Assembly: GCF_047730075.1 (NCBI RefSeq)
Contig: NZ_CP159831.1
Location: 496,001-560,000 of the forward strand
DNA: 64,000 nucleotides
Origin: Njordibacter sp905182035
GTDB lineage: Bacteria > Pseudomonadota > Gammaproteobacteria > Pseudomonadales > Balneatricaceae
Direction: 5' to 3'
A program made the position numbers and the translations under genes. Positions within the stretch are counted from its first letter, which is position 1. Every line of letters starts with the position of its first letter. The notes beneath the pieces are model-generated. The model was given only the letters and a program-made list of their open reading frames with translations, did not search any database and was not told the DNA's origin. Below are positions 43,691-52,690 of the stretch, one piece after another.

Positions 43691-44794
43691 ATGGGTTCTA
43701 TAAAAATACAACAACTCACTAAATCGTTCGGTGATACAGAAGTACTAAAAGGCATTGATTTAGACATTAAAGATGGCGAATTTCTCATTTTAGTCGGGCC
43801 CTCTGGCTGTGGTAAATCCACACTAATGAACAGCATTGCGGGTTTAGAGGATGTGAGCAGTGGTGACATTCTTATTGACGGTGATAATGTTACCGATTTA
43901 AGCCCCAAGGAACGTGACATCGCAATGGTGTTTCAGTCCTATGCGCTGTATCCCACCATGAGTGTATCGCGCAACATTAGCTTTGGTCTGGAGATGCGCA
44001 AGGTTCCCAAAGCTGAAATAGCAAAAACTGTAGCCGATGTGTCGCAGCTATTACAAATTGAACATTTGTTAGACCGCAAACCCAGCGCGCTTTCAGGCGG
44101 GCAGCGTCAACGTGTTGCTATGGGCAGGGCTTTAGCGCGTAACCCACGGGTATTTTTGTTTGACGAACCCCTGTCTAACTTAGATGCTAAGTTACGGGTG
44201 GAAATGCGTACGGAAATTAAGAAGCTGCATAAACGCTTGGGCACCACTATTGTTTATGTGACCCATGATCAAGTAGAGGCTATGACCCTAGCCGACCGTA
44301 TTGCCGTTATGAAAGACGGGCAGGTTCAACAATTCGGCACTCCTTATGAAATTTATAATAATCCAGCCAATCGATTTGTAGCTGATTTCATGGGTTCGCC
44401 GCCTATGAACTTCATTGAATGCGTAGTGTTGGATGACAAATTGGTGATTGAAAGCCAAGGTGAAAAGTTTGAACTGCACATTAATCATGGTGAGCGTCTT
44501 AAGCAAGCAGGTGTAGAGACCGTTATTCTAGGCATTCGCCCAGAGATGATTACCGAACCTAAACCTCATGTTGAAGGTGCATTAGTGCACAGCATACCCA
44601 TGCAAGTTGATGTGACTGAGCCTATGGGTCCAGACACCATTGCCTTTGGTCAGTGGAACGGTACTGAAATTCAAGCTAGATTAAGCCCAGAAGCGGGGGT
44701 TGAAGCACAAGCTACAGGGCATGTCAAAGTACAAGTTGATACTAGTAAAGCGGTATTTTTTGATGCCTTTAGTGGTGCACGACTGGACGCTTAA
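43691..44794 (+). CDS. Sugar ABC transporter ATP-binding protein (MalK/UgpC-like)
   Basis: A 367-aa ATPase. Walker A GPSGCGKST, signature LSGGQRQR, Walker B VFLFDEPLSNLDAKLR, and switch His in YVTHDQVEAMTLADR. The C-terminal regulatory/TOBE region (VETVILGIRPEMITEP, VDVTEPMGPDTIAF) is typical of MalK-type subunits. It energises GtsBC. Its stop overlaps the convergent DddQ-like gene by 4 bp. Confidence 0.93.
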   Translation: MGSIKIQQLTKSFGDTEVLKGIDLDIKDGEFLILVGPSGCGKSTLMNSIAGLEDVSSGDILIDGDNVTDLSPKERDIAMVFQSYALYPTMSVSRNISFGLEMRKVPKAEIAKTVADVSQLLQIEHLLDRKPSALSGGQRQRVAMGRALARNPRVFLFDEPLSNLDAKLRVEMRTEIKKLHKRLGTTIVYVTHDQVEAMTLADRIAVMKDGQVQQFGTPYEIYNNPANRFVADFMGSPPMNFIECVVLDDKLVIESQGEKFELHINHGERLKQAGVETVILGIRPEMITEPKPHVEGALVHSIPMQVDVTEPMGPDTIAFGQWNGTEIQARLSPEAGVEAQATGHVKVQVDTSKAVFFDAFSGARLDA

Positions 44795-45384
44795 GTATCC
44801 ATGGAATAGTTGTCAAAACTCAAATCGCCACGCCATGCCCATAGGGCTAGAAGGTCTTCATCTCTAGTTAGAGCGGCATGATCAATGCGGTCTAAGTGCT
44901 CAAAACTCGATCCGGGTGGCCTTGCCTTAAAGTTTTTTTCAGCCATTTGCCAAAGTGCTGTGCCGCTGACAACGTGGTACAGCTCAAGGGCATCGTGCCG
45001 GTGCTTTGGATAAAAGGTATTGGCTTGTTGCCAATAAATACCAAAACGGAATTGGTCATTTATTAACACGCCTTCTGGCCCTACCAACTCTATGTATGCA
45101 CGGTTAACTTCCCGGCTATTGCTGAATACACCACGCTCCATCCACGTTAAGTGGGGAACAATAGCTGCTATCGAGGTGCGTAGCTTTTCGTCAGTAATAG
45201 CGTGGATGCTCATCTCTAAAGACAGAGAGTGAGGTAATTTGTTCCAGTCTGGATTTATTTTAGCAAGAGGCAATAGCAGTGGCGCAACTTCAATGCCAAT
45301 GTCAGTCCCACTGTCAACGAATCGAGTGCAGGCCAACTCAATAAACTGTTGCCAGTGAAGGTTGAGATCTAAATTTTGTGCCAT
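44791..45384 (-). CDS. dddQ: DddQ-like cupin, probable DMSP lyase
   Basis: A 197-aa cupin; ATG 45384 is preferred to the TTG two codons upstream. The metal site reads FYPKHRHDALELYHVVSG: Tyr125, His128, His130, Glu134, Tyr136, with a second-motif His169. These spacings match what I recall of DddQ (Tyr120, His123, His125, Glu129, Tyr131, His163). The C terminus DEDLLALWAWRGDLSF is also a DddQ-type ending. DddQ cleaves dimethylsulfoniopropionate to acrylate, DMS and a proton. It is downstream of a GntR regulator (36 bp, same strand), which also faces a TctABC / CoA-ligase operon. A different cupin lyase activity cannot be excluded. Confidence 0.75.
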   Translation of the reverse strand: MAQNLDLNLHWQQFIELACTRFVDSGTDIGIEVAPLLLPLAKINPDWNKLPHSLSLEMSIHAITDEKLRTSIAAIVPHLTWMERGVFSNSREVNRAYIELVGPEGVLINDQFRFGIYWQQANTFYPKHRHDALELYHVVSGTALWQMAEKNFKARPPGSSFEHLDRIDHAALTRDEDLLALWAWRGDLSFDNYSMDT

Positions 45385-45420
45385 AGTCAAAACGCTCCAT
45401 TGGGCTTTATTAGGTTATAT

Positions 45421-46155
45421 TTAGCGAATTTCGGTGCGGTAGCTAAAGCTGTCGGCTCGGCCTCTGGTAATTCTAAACTCTACTGGCTGGTTGTTTTTGC
45501 TATAAGTGAGGCGGTGCAATACCACTAAGGGATCACCTACCTTTATGCCGAGCCGAGAGGCTGTGACTTGGTCAGCTATTTCTGCAGTGAGGGATTCTTC
45601 TGAGCGAATAATAGGTAGGTTGAATTGATCTACCACCACAGCGTAAAGCAGATCTGGTATGTGTACTTCTTCTTTTTCTAAGCCACGCACTAAATCGGCA
45701 ACCCACCAACATTTCTCCACCAATACTGCTTTCTCGTCACGAAAGCCCACCCGTTCGATATAAACCATATCGGTGTTGGTCGCTACTTGAAGCCGTTGAC
45801 AAATTTTATCGCTACCTTTACGAAGCTCTCTTACAGGCGTTTGTTTACGAATCCGTACAGGGTTTCCAGAATGAGTACCGTAGGAGAAAAAGCGAAATAA
45901 ACTATTATTAAAATCAATCCTAGAGACGTAGGTGCCTTTGCCTTGATGGCGATATAACAGATTTTGATGGACTAGGTTTTCAATGGCTTTTTTGACTGTG
46001 CCGGTGCTTACGGAAAGACTTTCTGCTAACTGGGGTTCGGAGGGGATTAGATCTCCAGGTGCTAATACGCCCGCTGTAATTTGTTCTTGCAGAAAATTTT
46101 CCACAACTTTATATAAGGGCGTGCCAGGCACATTTTTGGTGGACCATTGTGTCAT
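45421..46155 (-). CDS. GntR-family regulator, HutC/UTRA subfamily
   Basis: A 244-aa regulator with an N-terminal winged helix (PLYKVVENFLQEQITAGVLAPGDLIPSEPQLAESLSVSTGTVKKAIENLVHQNLLYRHQGKGTYV) and a C-terminal UTRA ligand domain (VYIERVGFRDEKAVLVEKCWWV, LVVLHRLTYSKNNQPVEF). It lies between the DddQ-like gene (same strand) and the TctAB operon (divergent) and probably represses both until the substrate is present. A 16-bp palindrome at 46264-46279 is a likely operator. Confidence 0.92.
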   Translation of the reverse strand: MTQWSTKNVPGTPLYKVVENFLQEQITAGVLAPGDLIPSEPQLAESLSVSTGTVKKAIENLVHQNLLYRHQGKGTYVSRIDFNNSLFRFFSYGTHSGNPVRIRKQTPVRELRKGSDKICQRLQVATNTDMVYIERVGFRDEKAVLVEKCWWVADLVRGLEKEEVHIPDLLYAVVVDQFNLPIIRSEESLTAEIADQVTASRLGIKVGDPLVVLHRLTYSKNNQPVEFRITRGRADSFSYRTEIR

Positions 46156-46263
46156 TAACTATTTGAAAACCTGTGTTTTATTAAAAATTTAGTCTTAGCT
46201 TTAACGGGGTAAAGAGTAACAGATTCTTACCGTTTGATGAAAAAATATTATCATAAAAGCTTG

Positions 46264-46279
46264 ACTCATGTATATGAGT
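46264..46279. promoter_or_regulatory. Palindromic operator overlapping a -35 box
   Basis: ACTCAT-GTAT-ATGAGT lies in the GntR/TctA divergent promoter and overlaps TTGACT (46261-46266). TATTAT-like -10 sequences follow at 46282-46289. This fits repression by the neighbouring GntR protein. Confidence 0.55.
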
Positions 46280-46380
46280 TATATTATCTATATAAATGCG
46301 CTTATGCTGTAGCTGAGTGAGTTAATAAAAATTACAACAGTTTTGGTAGTCAGTGACTTACCAACAAGAGGCCAAAGTCC

Positions 46381-48327
46381 GTGGAAATATTTGATTACAT
46401 CGGTGTCATATTCAGCCTTAGCAACCTAACAGTGTTAATTCTTGCAACTGCGGGAGGTTTGATTTTGGGTGCCTTGCCTGGCCTAAGCCCAACCATGGCA
46501 GTGGCACTGTTGATTCCATTTACCTTTCAAATGGATGCTGCAACGGGTTTGGTGCTGCTCGGAGCAGTTTACACTGCCACTGTAGCAGGCGGCGCAATCA
46601 GTGGTATTTTAGTAAATATTCCAGGTGCACCGGCTAACATTGCAACTGTGTTGGATGGCCATCCTATGGCTAAGCAAGGCAAAGCCACTCAAGCGTTACA
46701 CTTTTGTTTTATTAGTTCTTTTGTAGGTGGCATTATTGGCGTGCTGGTATTGATTTTCTTCACCCCCCCATTGGCGCAATTAGCACTTAAATTTGGGCCC
46801 TCAGAAATGTTCTGGATGGCTATCGTGGGTGTCACCGTGATAGGCACATTGGGTTCCAAATCTGTTGTGAAGGGTTTATTTTCTGGGGTTTTGGGTTTAT
46901 GGATTTCTACCATAGGTATAAGCCCCATATTTGGAGAATCACGCTTTGTATTTACTGAACACCTCACGGGTGGGGTACACATTGTTGTGGCTTTGATTGG
47001 CCTATTTGCTGTGCCACAAATCTACCAATTGTTGGTGACTAGCCGACAACCCTCAAGTGGCGGATTATTTACCACAGAAAATAGTTCATTGTGGTCGTCT
47101 ATCAAATATAACTTGAGCCGCATAAAAGCCCTAGCCATTGGCACTGTGTCTGGTGTGGTGGTAGGTATTATCCCGGGTGCGGGCGGCCAAATTGCAGGGC
47201 TTGTGGCTTACGATCAAGTGCGAAAGTTTAGCCCTGATGCAAGTAAGTTTGGTCACGGGGAGCCTGACGGTGTTATTGCTGCTGAGTCGGCCAACAATGC
47301 CATGGTTGGCCCATCTCTAGTGCCTTTGTTGACCTTGGGTATTCCTGGCAGCCCAACGGCGGCGGTACTTTTAGGTGGCCTATTGATTAACGGTTTATTT
47401 CCAGGCCCAGACTTATTTACTGTGCACGCCGAAGTCACTTGGACCTTCATTGGCTCTTTGCTACTTGCACAAGTATTTATGTTAATTATTGGGTTGGCAC
47501 TCAGTCGCAGTAGTAGTTATTGGGTTATGCGTGTGCCCTCCCAATATATGGCGGCGGCCGTCACGGTACTTGCCGTGTTTGGCACCTACAGTATTCAGAA
47601 CAGCTATTCTGACGTGGTACTGATGCTGGTGCTTGGCAGTTTAATGTATGTGTTGAATAAATATGGCTTTAGTGCCGCACCCATTGTTCTGGGCATTATT
47701 TTGGGACCCATAGCAGAAGATAATTTCTCCATGGGCAAGATGATTGCTGAAGTAGGCGAAGGTGTTGTGCCGTACTTTATGACTGGTCCCATTAATCTGG
47801 TACTTATATTTATTTGTTTGGTGTCCATTGGTTACAGTGTCTGGGTAGAGGTTAAACAGCGTCGTCAAGTTACACTAGACCACAAACGGTCCACGCCGGG
47901 CACTCGCGTTGCGGCGGTCGGTGCAGTGGTGGCCTCTATAGTAGTGTTGGCTATGGTGATGTCAGCAGATGGCAGCCAGGCCTATGATTTCCCATTTTTG
48001 TTAGCTGCACTAATGTTGGTGTTTGCAGCCACATTGTTAATTGATGTGCTGCGCACGTGGAGCCGACAAGAATCTGGCCCCGGGTTAGTGGAATGGTCTG
48101 ACCTTGGTGCTGGCATCGCTATTATTGTAGGTTACCTGTTGTTGCTGCAAAGTGCAGGTTTCTACTTGGCCTCTTGGTTAGCGTTCACGGCCATTGTTAT
48201 GCTCTACACTGCAAGTAAAAGCCGTCAACAAACCATGAGGATATTGTGGGTCTCCTTGGGCTTTATGGCAGTCATTTATGCGCTGTTTAGCTTATCTTTA
48301 AGGGTTGTAACCCCAGGCTTGTTGTAA
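46381..48327 (+). CDS. Tripartite tricarboxylate transporter permease, TctA-TctB fusion
   Basis: A 648-aa membrane protein; GTG start with AGAGG upstream. Residues 1-490 are TctA: LPGLSPTMAVALLIPFTF, VAGGAISGILVNIPGAPANIATVLDGHPMAKQGKA, IIPGAGGQIAGLVAYD and TLGIPGSPTAAVLLGGL, the conserved glycine/proline motifs of both repeats. Residues 510-648 correspond to TctB with four hydrophobic segments (VAAVGAVVASIVVLAMV onward). The fusion is less common than separate subunits. It acts with the TctC receptor encoded next. Confidence 0.9.
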   Translation: MEIFDYIGVIFSLSNLTVLILATAGGLILGALPGLSPTMAVALLIPFTFQMDAATGLVLLGAVYTATVAGGAISGILVNIPGAPANIATVLDGHPMAKQGKATQALHFCFISSFVGGIIGVLVLIFFTPPLAQLALKFGPSEMFWMAIVGVTVIGTLGSKSVVKGLFSGVLGLWISTIGISPIFGESRFVFTEHLTGGVHIVVALIGLFAVPQIYQLLVTSRQPSSGGLFTTENSSLWSSIKYNLSRIKALAIGTVSGVVVGIIPGAGGQIAGLVAYDQVRKFSPDASKFGHGEPDGVIAAESANNAMVGPSLVPLLTLGIPGSPTAAVLLGGLLINGLFPGPDLFTVHAEVTWTFIGSLLLAQVFMLIIGLALSRSSSYWVMRVPSQYMAAAVTVLAVFGTYSIQNSYSDVVLMLVLGSLMYVLNKYGFSAAPIVLGIILGPIAEDNFSMGKMIAEVGEGVVPYFMTGPINLVLIFICLVSIGYSVWVEVKQRRQVTLDHKRSTPGTRVAAVGAVVASIVVLAMVMSADGSQAYDFPFLLAALMLVFAATLLIDVLRTWSRQESGPGLVEWSDLGAGIAIIVGYLLLLQSAGFYLASWLAFTAIVMLYTASKSRQQTMRILWVSLGFMAVIYALFSLSLRVVTPGLL

Positions 48328-48335
48328 AAAGATTA

Positions 48336-48362
48336 GCGCTATTTGGGTGGTCCAAATAGTGC
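48336..48362 (+). terminator. Stem-loop between TctAB and TctC genes
   Basis: GCGCTATTTGG (48336-48346) pairs with CCAAATAGTGC (48352-48362) around a 5-base loop. There is no T run, so it is more likely a transcript-processing or stabilising stem for tctC mRNA than a true terminator. Confidence 0.4.
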
Positions 48363-48418
48363 AGATAAAAAGGCCTCTCACCTAGGTTGAGTTGGCCACT
48401 AATAAAAAGGTAAGTATT

Positions 48419-49393
48419 ATGATACTAAATAAAATAAAATCCTCTCTAGTTACGGCAGCAGTGGCTTCAATACTGTTGGCGCCCAGCGCATCAGTATTAG
48501 CTGCTGAATACCCAACCGCGCCTATCCAAGTAGCTGTGGCCTATGGCCCAGGTGGCGCTACGGATTTCCAAGCGCGTATTGCTACCATGATGGCGGGAAA
48601 TGAAAAATATCTCAATATGCCAATAGTGATCTTTAACAAACCAGGAGCAGGTGGCCAAAAAGGTTGGAATTGGTATGCTAGCAGTGCCAGCCAAGATGGA
48701 CATCAACTTGCAGCCTATAACGTGCCGCATTTTATTGCGCAATCACTGAAATTTGAGACCTCTTACAATATTGATAACTTAGAGCCTATAGCTAACTGGG
48801 GTGCAGACCCTGCAGTACTTATAGTACCTGCAGATAGCCCATTTAATTCAGCTACAGATCTTGTTGCTTGGTCAAAAGCTAATCCTGGTAAATTAACAGT
48901 GAGTGGAGCGGGCCTTTTCGTGGGTCATCATATTGCTAGTTTACAGCTTGATAAAGCGGCAGATATTAGTACTAAGTACATTCCTGCTGGTGGTGGTGTC
49001 GCTGCTTTAAAGATGGTGCTAGGTAGCCAAGTAATGGCTGGCTTCAACAATTTAAGTGACGCTTATCGCCAAGGTGATCGGGTTAAAATCCTTGCTGTAG
49101 CAGACAATCAGCGTGAAGAAAGCTTCTTGCCAGATGTACCTACTTTTAAAGAGCAGGGCATTGATATAGATGACTCCAGTGTGAACTTTCGTGGCATTAT
49201 GGCTCGCAAGGGCACGCCACCTGAAGTTTTAGACTTTCTTGCTGAACGAGTTCATTTAATGTTCCAAGATGGTAAAGTGGCCAAAAAAATGAAAGCAGGT
49301 GGTTCGCCAATGCGCATTATGACTCGTGCTGAAGTCAAGCAAATGTGGACTGAACGTCAAGCTTATCTTACCAATCTGTTAGCTGATTTATAG
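48419..49393 (+). CDS. Tripartite tricarboxylate transporter receptor (TctC family)
   Basis: A 324-aa periplasmic receptor. ATG 48419 is chosen because AAGG lies 8 bases upstream and a signal peptide follows (LVTAAVASILLAPSASVLAA). The mature part begins EYPTAPIQVAVAYGPGGATDFQAR, the family start, and has the NKPGAGGQKGWNWYASSASQDGHQL and PADSPFNSATDLVAWSKANPGKLTVSG segments. It captures the carboxylate or sulfonate for TctAB. A strong terminator lies after it (49414-49451). Confidence 0.92.
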   Translation: MILNKIKSSLVTAAVASILLAPSASVLAAEYPTAPIQVAVAYGPGGATDFQARIATMMAGNEKYLNMPIVIFNKPGAGGQKGWNWYASSASQDGHQLAAYNVPHFIAQSLKFETSYNIDNLEPIANWGADPAVLIVPADSPFNSATDLVAWSKANPGKLTVSGAGLFVGHHIASLQLDKAADISTKYIPAGGGVAALKMVLGSQVMAGFNNLSDAYRQGDRVKILAVADNQREESFLPDVPTFKEQGIDIDDSSVNFRGIMARKGTPPEVLDFLAERVHLMFQDGKVAKKMKAGGSPMRIMTRAEVKQMWTERQAYLTNLLADL

Positions 49394-49413
49394 TAACCCT
49401 GCAGTGCTTGGTG

Positions 49414-49451
49414 CCACTGCTTAGACGCAGTCTTTGCAGTGGCCCTTTTTT
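49414..49451 (+). terminator. Rho-independent terminator after TctC
   Basis: CCACTGC (49414-49420) pairs with GCAGTGG (49436-49442), followed by CCC and a T6 run (49446-49451). Confidence 0.8.
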
Positions 49452-49500
49452 GCCCCAACTAAAACCACACCGTTAACAACGGTTTGATGTGGAGATTTAA

Positions 49501-50907
49501 ATGGCACAGATGGACGCTCGTAGCCAAGTAGCCCTGTTAATACAGCAGGCTGGTCAAGCGCAGAATCAGCTAGAAACCTATGATCAAGCCGCAGTCGATG
49601 AGTTAGTGACTGCCGCCGCTTGGGCATTGATTAACCCTGCTAATAATCAAAAATTATCTGAACTTGCTGTGGCCGAGACTGGGTTAGGCAATGTGGCGGA
49701 TAAAATCACTAAGAATCATCGTAAAACATTGGGTTTGTTGCGTGATTTGAAGGATGCTAAAACGGTAGGTGTTATTAAGCGGGACCCACAACAGGGCATT
49801 GTGGAAATCGCCCGACCCGTAGGAATTGTAGGTGCGATTGTGCCGTCTACTAATCCTGTAGCAACACCCATGAATATGATTTTGAACGCGCTCAAGTGTC
49901 GTAACGCTATTATCTTGTCGCCTTCACCTAAAGGTCAGCCCAGTTGTACCCGGTTGATCGAATTAATATATCTGGAGTTGGATCGCATTGGTGCACCACG
50001 TAACTTAGTACAAGCCTTGCCAACCCCCGTGAGTAAAGACTTGAGTATGGAAATGCTCAAACAAGTGGATCTTGTAGTAGTTACTGGATCACAAAATAAC
50101 GTTAGAGCAGCTTATACCTGTGGTACGCCCGCTTTTGGTGTGGGCGCGGGTAATGTGACAAGCCTAATTGATGAAACTGCAGACTTAGCAGCAGCTGCAG
50201 CGAAAATAAAAGCCTCGAAAACCTTTGATAATGCCACTAGCTGTTCGTCAGAAAATAGTTTGGTCATGGTCGATGCTATCTATAACGATATGTTAAACGC
50301 ATTGGAGTCGGTTAATGCGTGTTTATTGACGCCAGAAGAAACGGCCGACTTACAGTCAGTTTTATGGCACAAAGGCCATCTGAATGCTGCCATGTTAGCT
50401 AAGCCAGTAGGTGTGATGTGTGAACTCGCTGGTATTACCCGCAAGGCTGCTTGTGATGCTGATTTTTTAATGGTCGAAGAGACGGGGGTGGGTGCCGACT
50501 TCCCTTTTTCGGGCGAAAAAATGGCCTTAGTCCTGACCCTATATCGAGCTCAAGACTTTGATCATGCTAAACAGATGGCAGGCGACATTCTGAACTACCA
50601 AGGCAAAGGGCACTCCTTAAGCCTGCACAGCCAGTCCGTTGATCGAGCTGAGATATTAGGCCTTGAGATGCCAGTATGCCGAGTGATTGTGAATCAGCCC
50701 CACTGTTTTGCTGCCGGTGGTAGCTTTGATAATGGCTTGCCCTTTTCCTTATCCATGGGCTGTGGCACGTGGGGTGGCAACGTAACGGATCAAAACGTAC
50801 ATTACCGTCATTTTATGAATGTTACTAAGGTGGTGCAAACTATTGCTGCTAGAGAAGTCTCGGTTGAGGACATTTTTGCTGACTACCGACGTAGGTATCT
50901 GTCATGA
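49501..50907 (+). CDS. CoA-acylating aldehyde dehydrogenase (SauS / EutE-like)
   Basis: A 468-aa acylating aldehyde dehydrogenase, interconverting an acyl-CoA and aldehyde with NAD(P)H. Cofactor region: VGIVGAIVPSTNPVATPMNMILNALKCRNAII. The catalytic cysteine lies in KTFDNATSCSSEN. The C-terminal part (GCGTWGGNVTDQNVHYRHFMNVTKVVQ) is typical of the EutE / sulfoacetaldehyde dehydrogenase group. It is followed, with a 4-bp overlap, by an acyl-CoA ligase. A ligase plus acylating dehydrogenase reduces an acid to an aldehyde, as in sulfoacetate catabolism (SauT then SauS). No ethanolamine or propanediol microcompartment genes are nearby. Sulfoacetaldehyde as product is inferred. Confidence 0.82.
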   Translation: MAQMDARSQVALLIQQAGQAQNQLETYDQAAVDELVTAAAWALINPANNQKLSELAVAETGLGNVADKITKNHRKTLGLLRDLKDAKTVGVIKRDPQQGIVEIARPVGIVGAIVPSTNPVATPMNMILNALKCRNAIILSPSPKGQPSCTRLIELIYLELDRIGAPRNLVQALPTPVSKDLSMEMLKQVDLVVVTGSQNNVRAAYTCGTPAFGVGAGNVTSLIDETADLAAAAAKIKASKTFDNATSCSSENSLVMVDAIYNDMLNALESVNACLLTPEETADLQSVLWHKGHLNAAMLAKPVGVMCELAGITRKAACDADFLMVEETGVGADFPFSGEKMALVLTLYRAQDFDHAKQMAGDILNYQGKGHSLSLHSQSVDRAEILGLEMPVCRVIVNQPHCFAAGGSFDNGLPFSLSMGCGTWGGNVTDQNVHYRHFMNVTKVVQTIAAREVSVEDIFADYRRRYLS

Positions 50908-52463
50908 ACCTGCCTAAATATGTGCCTCCAGCAGCCACAGTTCGAGAGCTTATCTCCCAACATGCTCGGCTACAACCTAATACGGTGTATGCGGTGTTTC
51001 CCGAGACGCAAACTGTCTTAACCTATCAAGATTTGGAACAAGAAGTTCAGGAATATGTGACTCAGTTTCATGCTTTAGGCTTGGTTCAAGGGGACACCGT
51101 TTCCTTCATGATGGGCAACGGTAAGACTGCTTTGATGTTGTTTTTAAGTGCTCTGTATACCGGGTTGATTATTTCACCTCTAAACCCTGCGGCAGGTCCT
51201 GAACAGATTGCTTATGTTTTGCAACACTCAGACACTAAAGTGGTGTTTATATCTGCAGCATCTAAGTCTGTGGTGGTGAATTTAGAGGATAAATTGCCTA
51301 AAGGAATTCAGCTGATTGATGCACATGAGGATCATGGTCCAAGTTGGGCTAAGGCTTTTGTCAGTGCTATTAAGTTGGCTTCTATTACAGCACAAAACGA
51401 TGCTTTGTTAATGTATACGTCGGGTACTACAGGCCGTCCTAAAGGCGTAGTGTTAACCCATGAAAATCTGATTGCTGGGGGTATGAATACGGCGGTAGCG
51501 CATGGCCTAACAAACAAAGACCGGGGCTTGTGCGTGTTGCCCTTGTGCCATATTAATGCTCAATGTGTATCTGTTATGGCATCCCTTGTTAGTGGCAGCA
51601 GTCTGGTATTACCCCATGGCTTTAGTTCATCTCGTTTTTGGAATTGGATTATCGAGTCTAGGTGCAGTTGGTTTAGTGTGGTACCTACTATTATTTCTTA
51701 CCTAATGCATCAAACCTCTGAAGGTCAACGAGAACGGATACAATTGGCGCCAAAAAAAGTACGTTTTGGACGTTCGGCATCTGCACCATTACCACCTAGC
51801 TTGCATGCTGGATTCGAAGAAATGTTTGGTGTTCCTATTGTGGAGACTATGGGTCTTACAGAAACTTCGGCACAGATATTATCTAACCCATTGCCCCCCC
51901 AAACTAATAAGTACGGTTCTCCTGGGATTGCTTATGGTACTCAGGTCAAGGTAGTAAGTCGGTCAGGACAAGAAGTAGAGCGAGGCATCGAAGGGGAGCT
52001 ATTGGTAAAAGGCACGTGTGTGATGCGTTGCTATTACAAAAACCCTAAGGCCACGCAAGAGGCTATTGATGACCAAGGTTGGTTGCATACAGGTGATTTA
52101 GCAATCATGGATGAGGACGATTTTTGCTTTATTACAGGGCGCATAAAGGAATTAATTATAAAAGGTGGAGAAAATATTGCTCCACGTGAAATTGATGATG
52201 TGCTCTATACCCACCCTGCCATAATGGAGGCAGCAGCGTTTGGCATTGAAGATCGGCACTATGGCCAGGAAGTAGCGGCCTGTGTTGTACTAGCAACGGG
52301 TAAAGAAACCACTGAGTTAGAATTAATCGCGTTTTGTGAGAGCAAGCTGGGTCGAGTAAAAACACCAAAGCACATCAATTTCCTACACGATTTGCCCAAG
52401 GGCCCCTCAGGCAAAGTGCAGAGGCTAAAATTGGCTGCACAAATGGAAAACACTGTGAATTAA
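50904..52463 (+). CDS. AMP-dependent acyl-CoA ligase (SauT-like)
   Basis: A 519-aa adenylate-forming ligase. P-loop-like motif LMYTSGTTGRPKGVVLTHENL; adenine region VETMGLTETSAQILSNP; hinge motif GWLHTGDLAIMDEDDFCFITGRIKELIIKGGENIAPREID; and C-terminal lysine in LPKGPSGKVQRLKL. It activates a carboxylic acid with ATP and CoA. Translational coupling to the acylating aldehyde dehydrogenase and clustering with a TctABC transporter fit a sulfoacetate-CoA ligase; acrylate or another short acid is an alternative given the DddQ-like gene nearby. Confidence 0.85.
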   Translation: MNLPKYVPPAATVRELISQHARLQPNTVYAVFPETQTVLTYQDLEQEVQEYVTQFHALGLVQGDTVSFMMGNGKTALMLFLSALYTGLIISPLNPAAGPEQIAYVLQHSDTKVVFISAASKSVVVNLEDKLPKGIQLIDAHEDHGPSWAKAFVSAIKLASITAQNDALLMYTSGTTGRPKGVVLTHENLIAGGMNTAVAHGLTNKDRGLCVLPLCHINAQCVSVMASLVSGSSLVLPHGFSSSRFWNWIIESRCSWFSVVPTIISYLMHQTSEGQRERIQLAPKKVRFGRSASAPLPPSLHAGFEEMFGVPIVETMGLTETSAQILSNPLPPQTNKYGSPGIAYGTQVKVVSRSGQEVERGIEGELLVKGTCVMRCYYKNPKATQEAIDDQGWLHTGDLAIMDEDDFCFITGRIKELIIKGGENIAPREIDDVLYTHPAIMEAAAFGIEDRHYGQEVAACVVLATGKETTELELIAFCESKLGRVKTPKHINFLHDLPKGPSGKVQRLKLAAQMENTVN

Positions 52464-52690
52464 TAGTGCTACACAGAGCACTCACTAGTTTTTTAGCACA
52501 CCCAAAATATGTTGCAAAACTTCATGAAGCAGTTGTGCAGAGGGCCCGCTAGCTCAATGTTAGAGTTTAATTCCAATGACCTGTCGCAGATGTCTTACAT
52601 TTAGACGGTTGCTGGCTTTTTTTGCGCCCACGCTTACTGCATAATGTGCCATGGACGATTTATAGTATTGCACGGCATGAGGATCAATAA

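Noticed and set aside
52543..52565. tRNA-like 5' half (GGCCCGC, TA, GCTC...GAG)
   Set aside because: No matching anticodon arm, T arm or acceptor 3' strand follows; at best a fragment, possibly chance.
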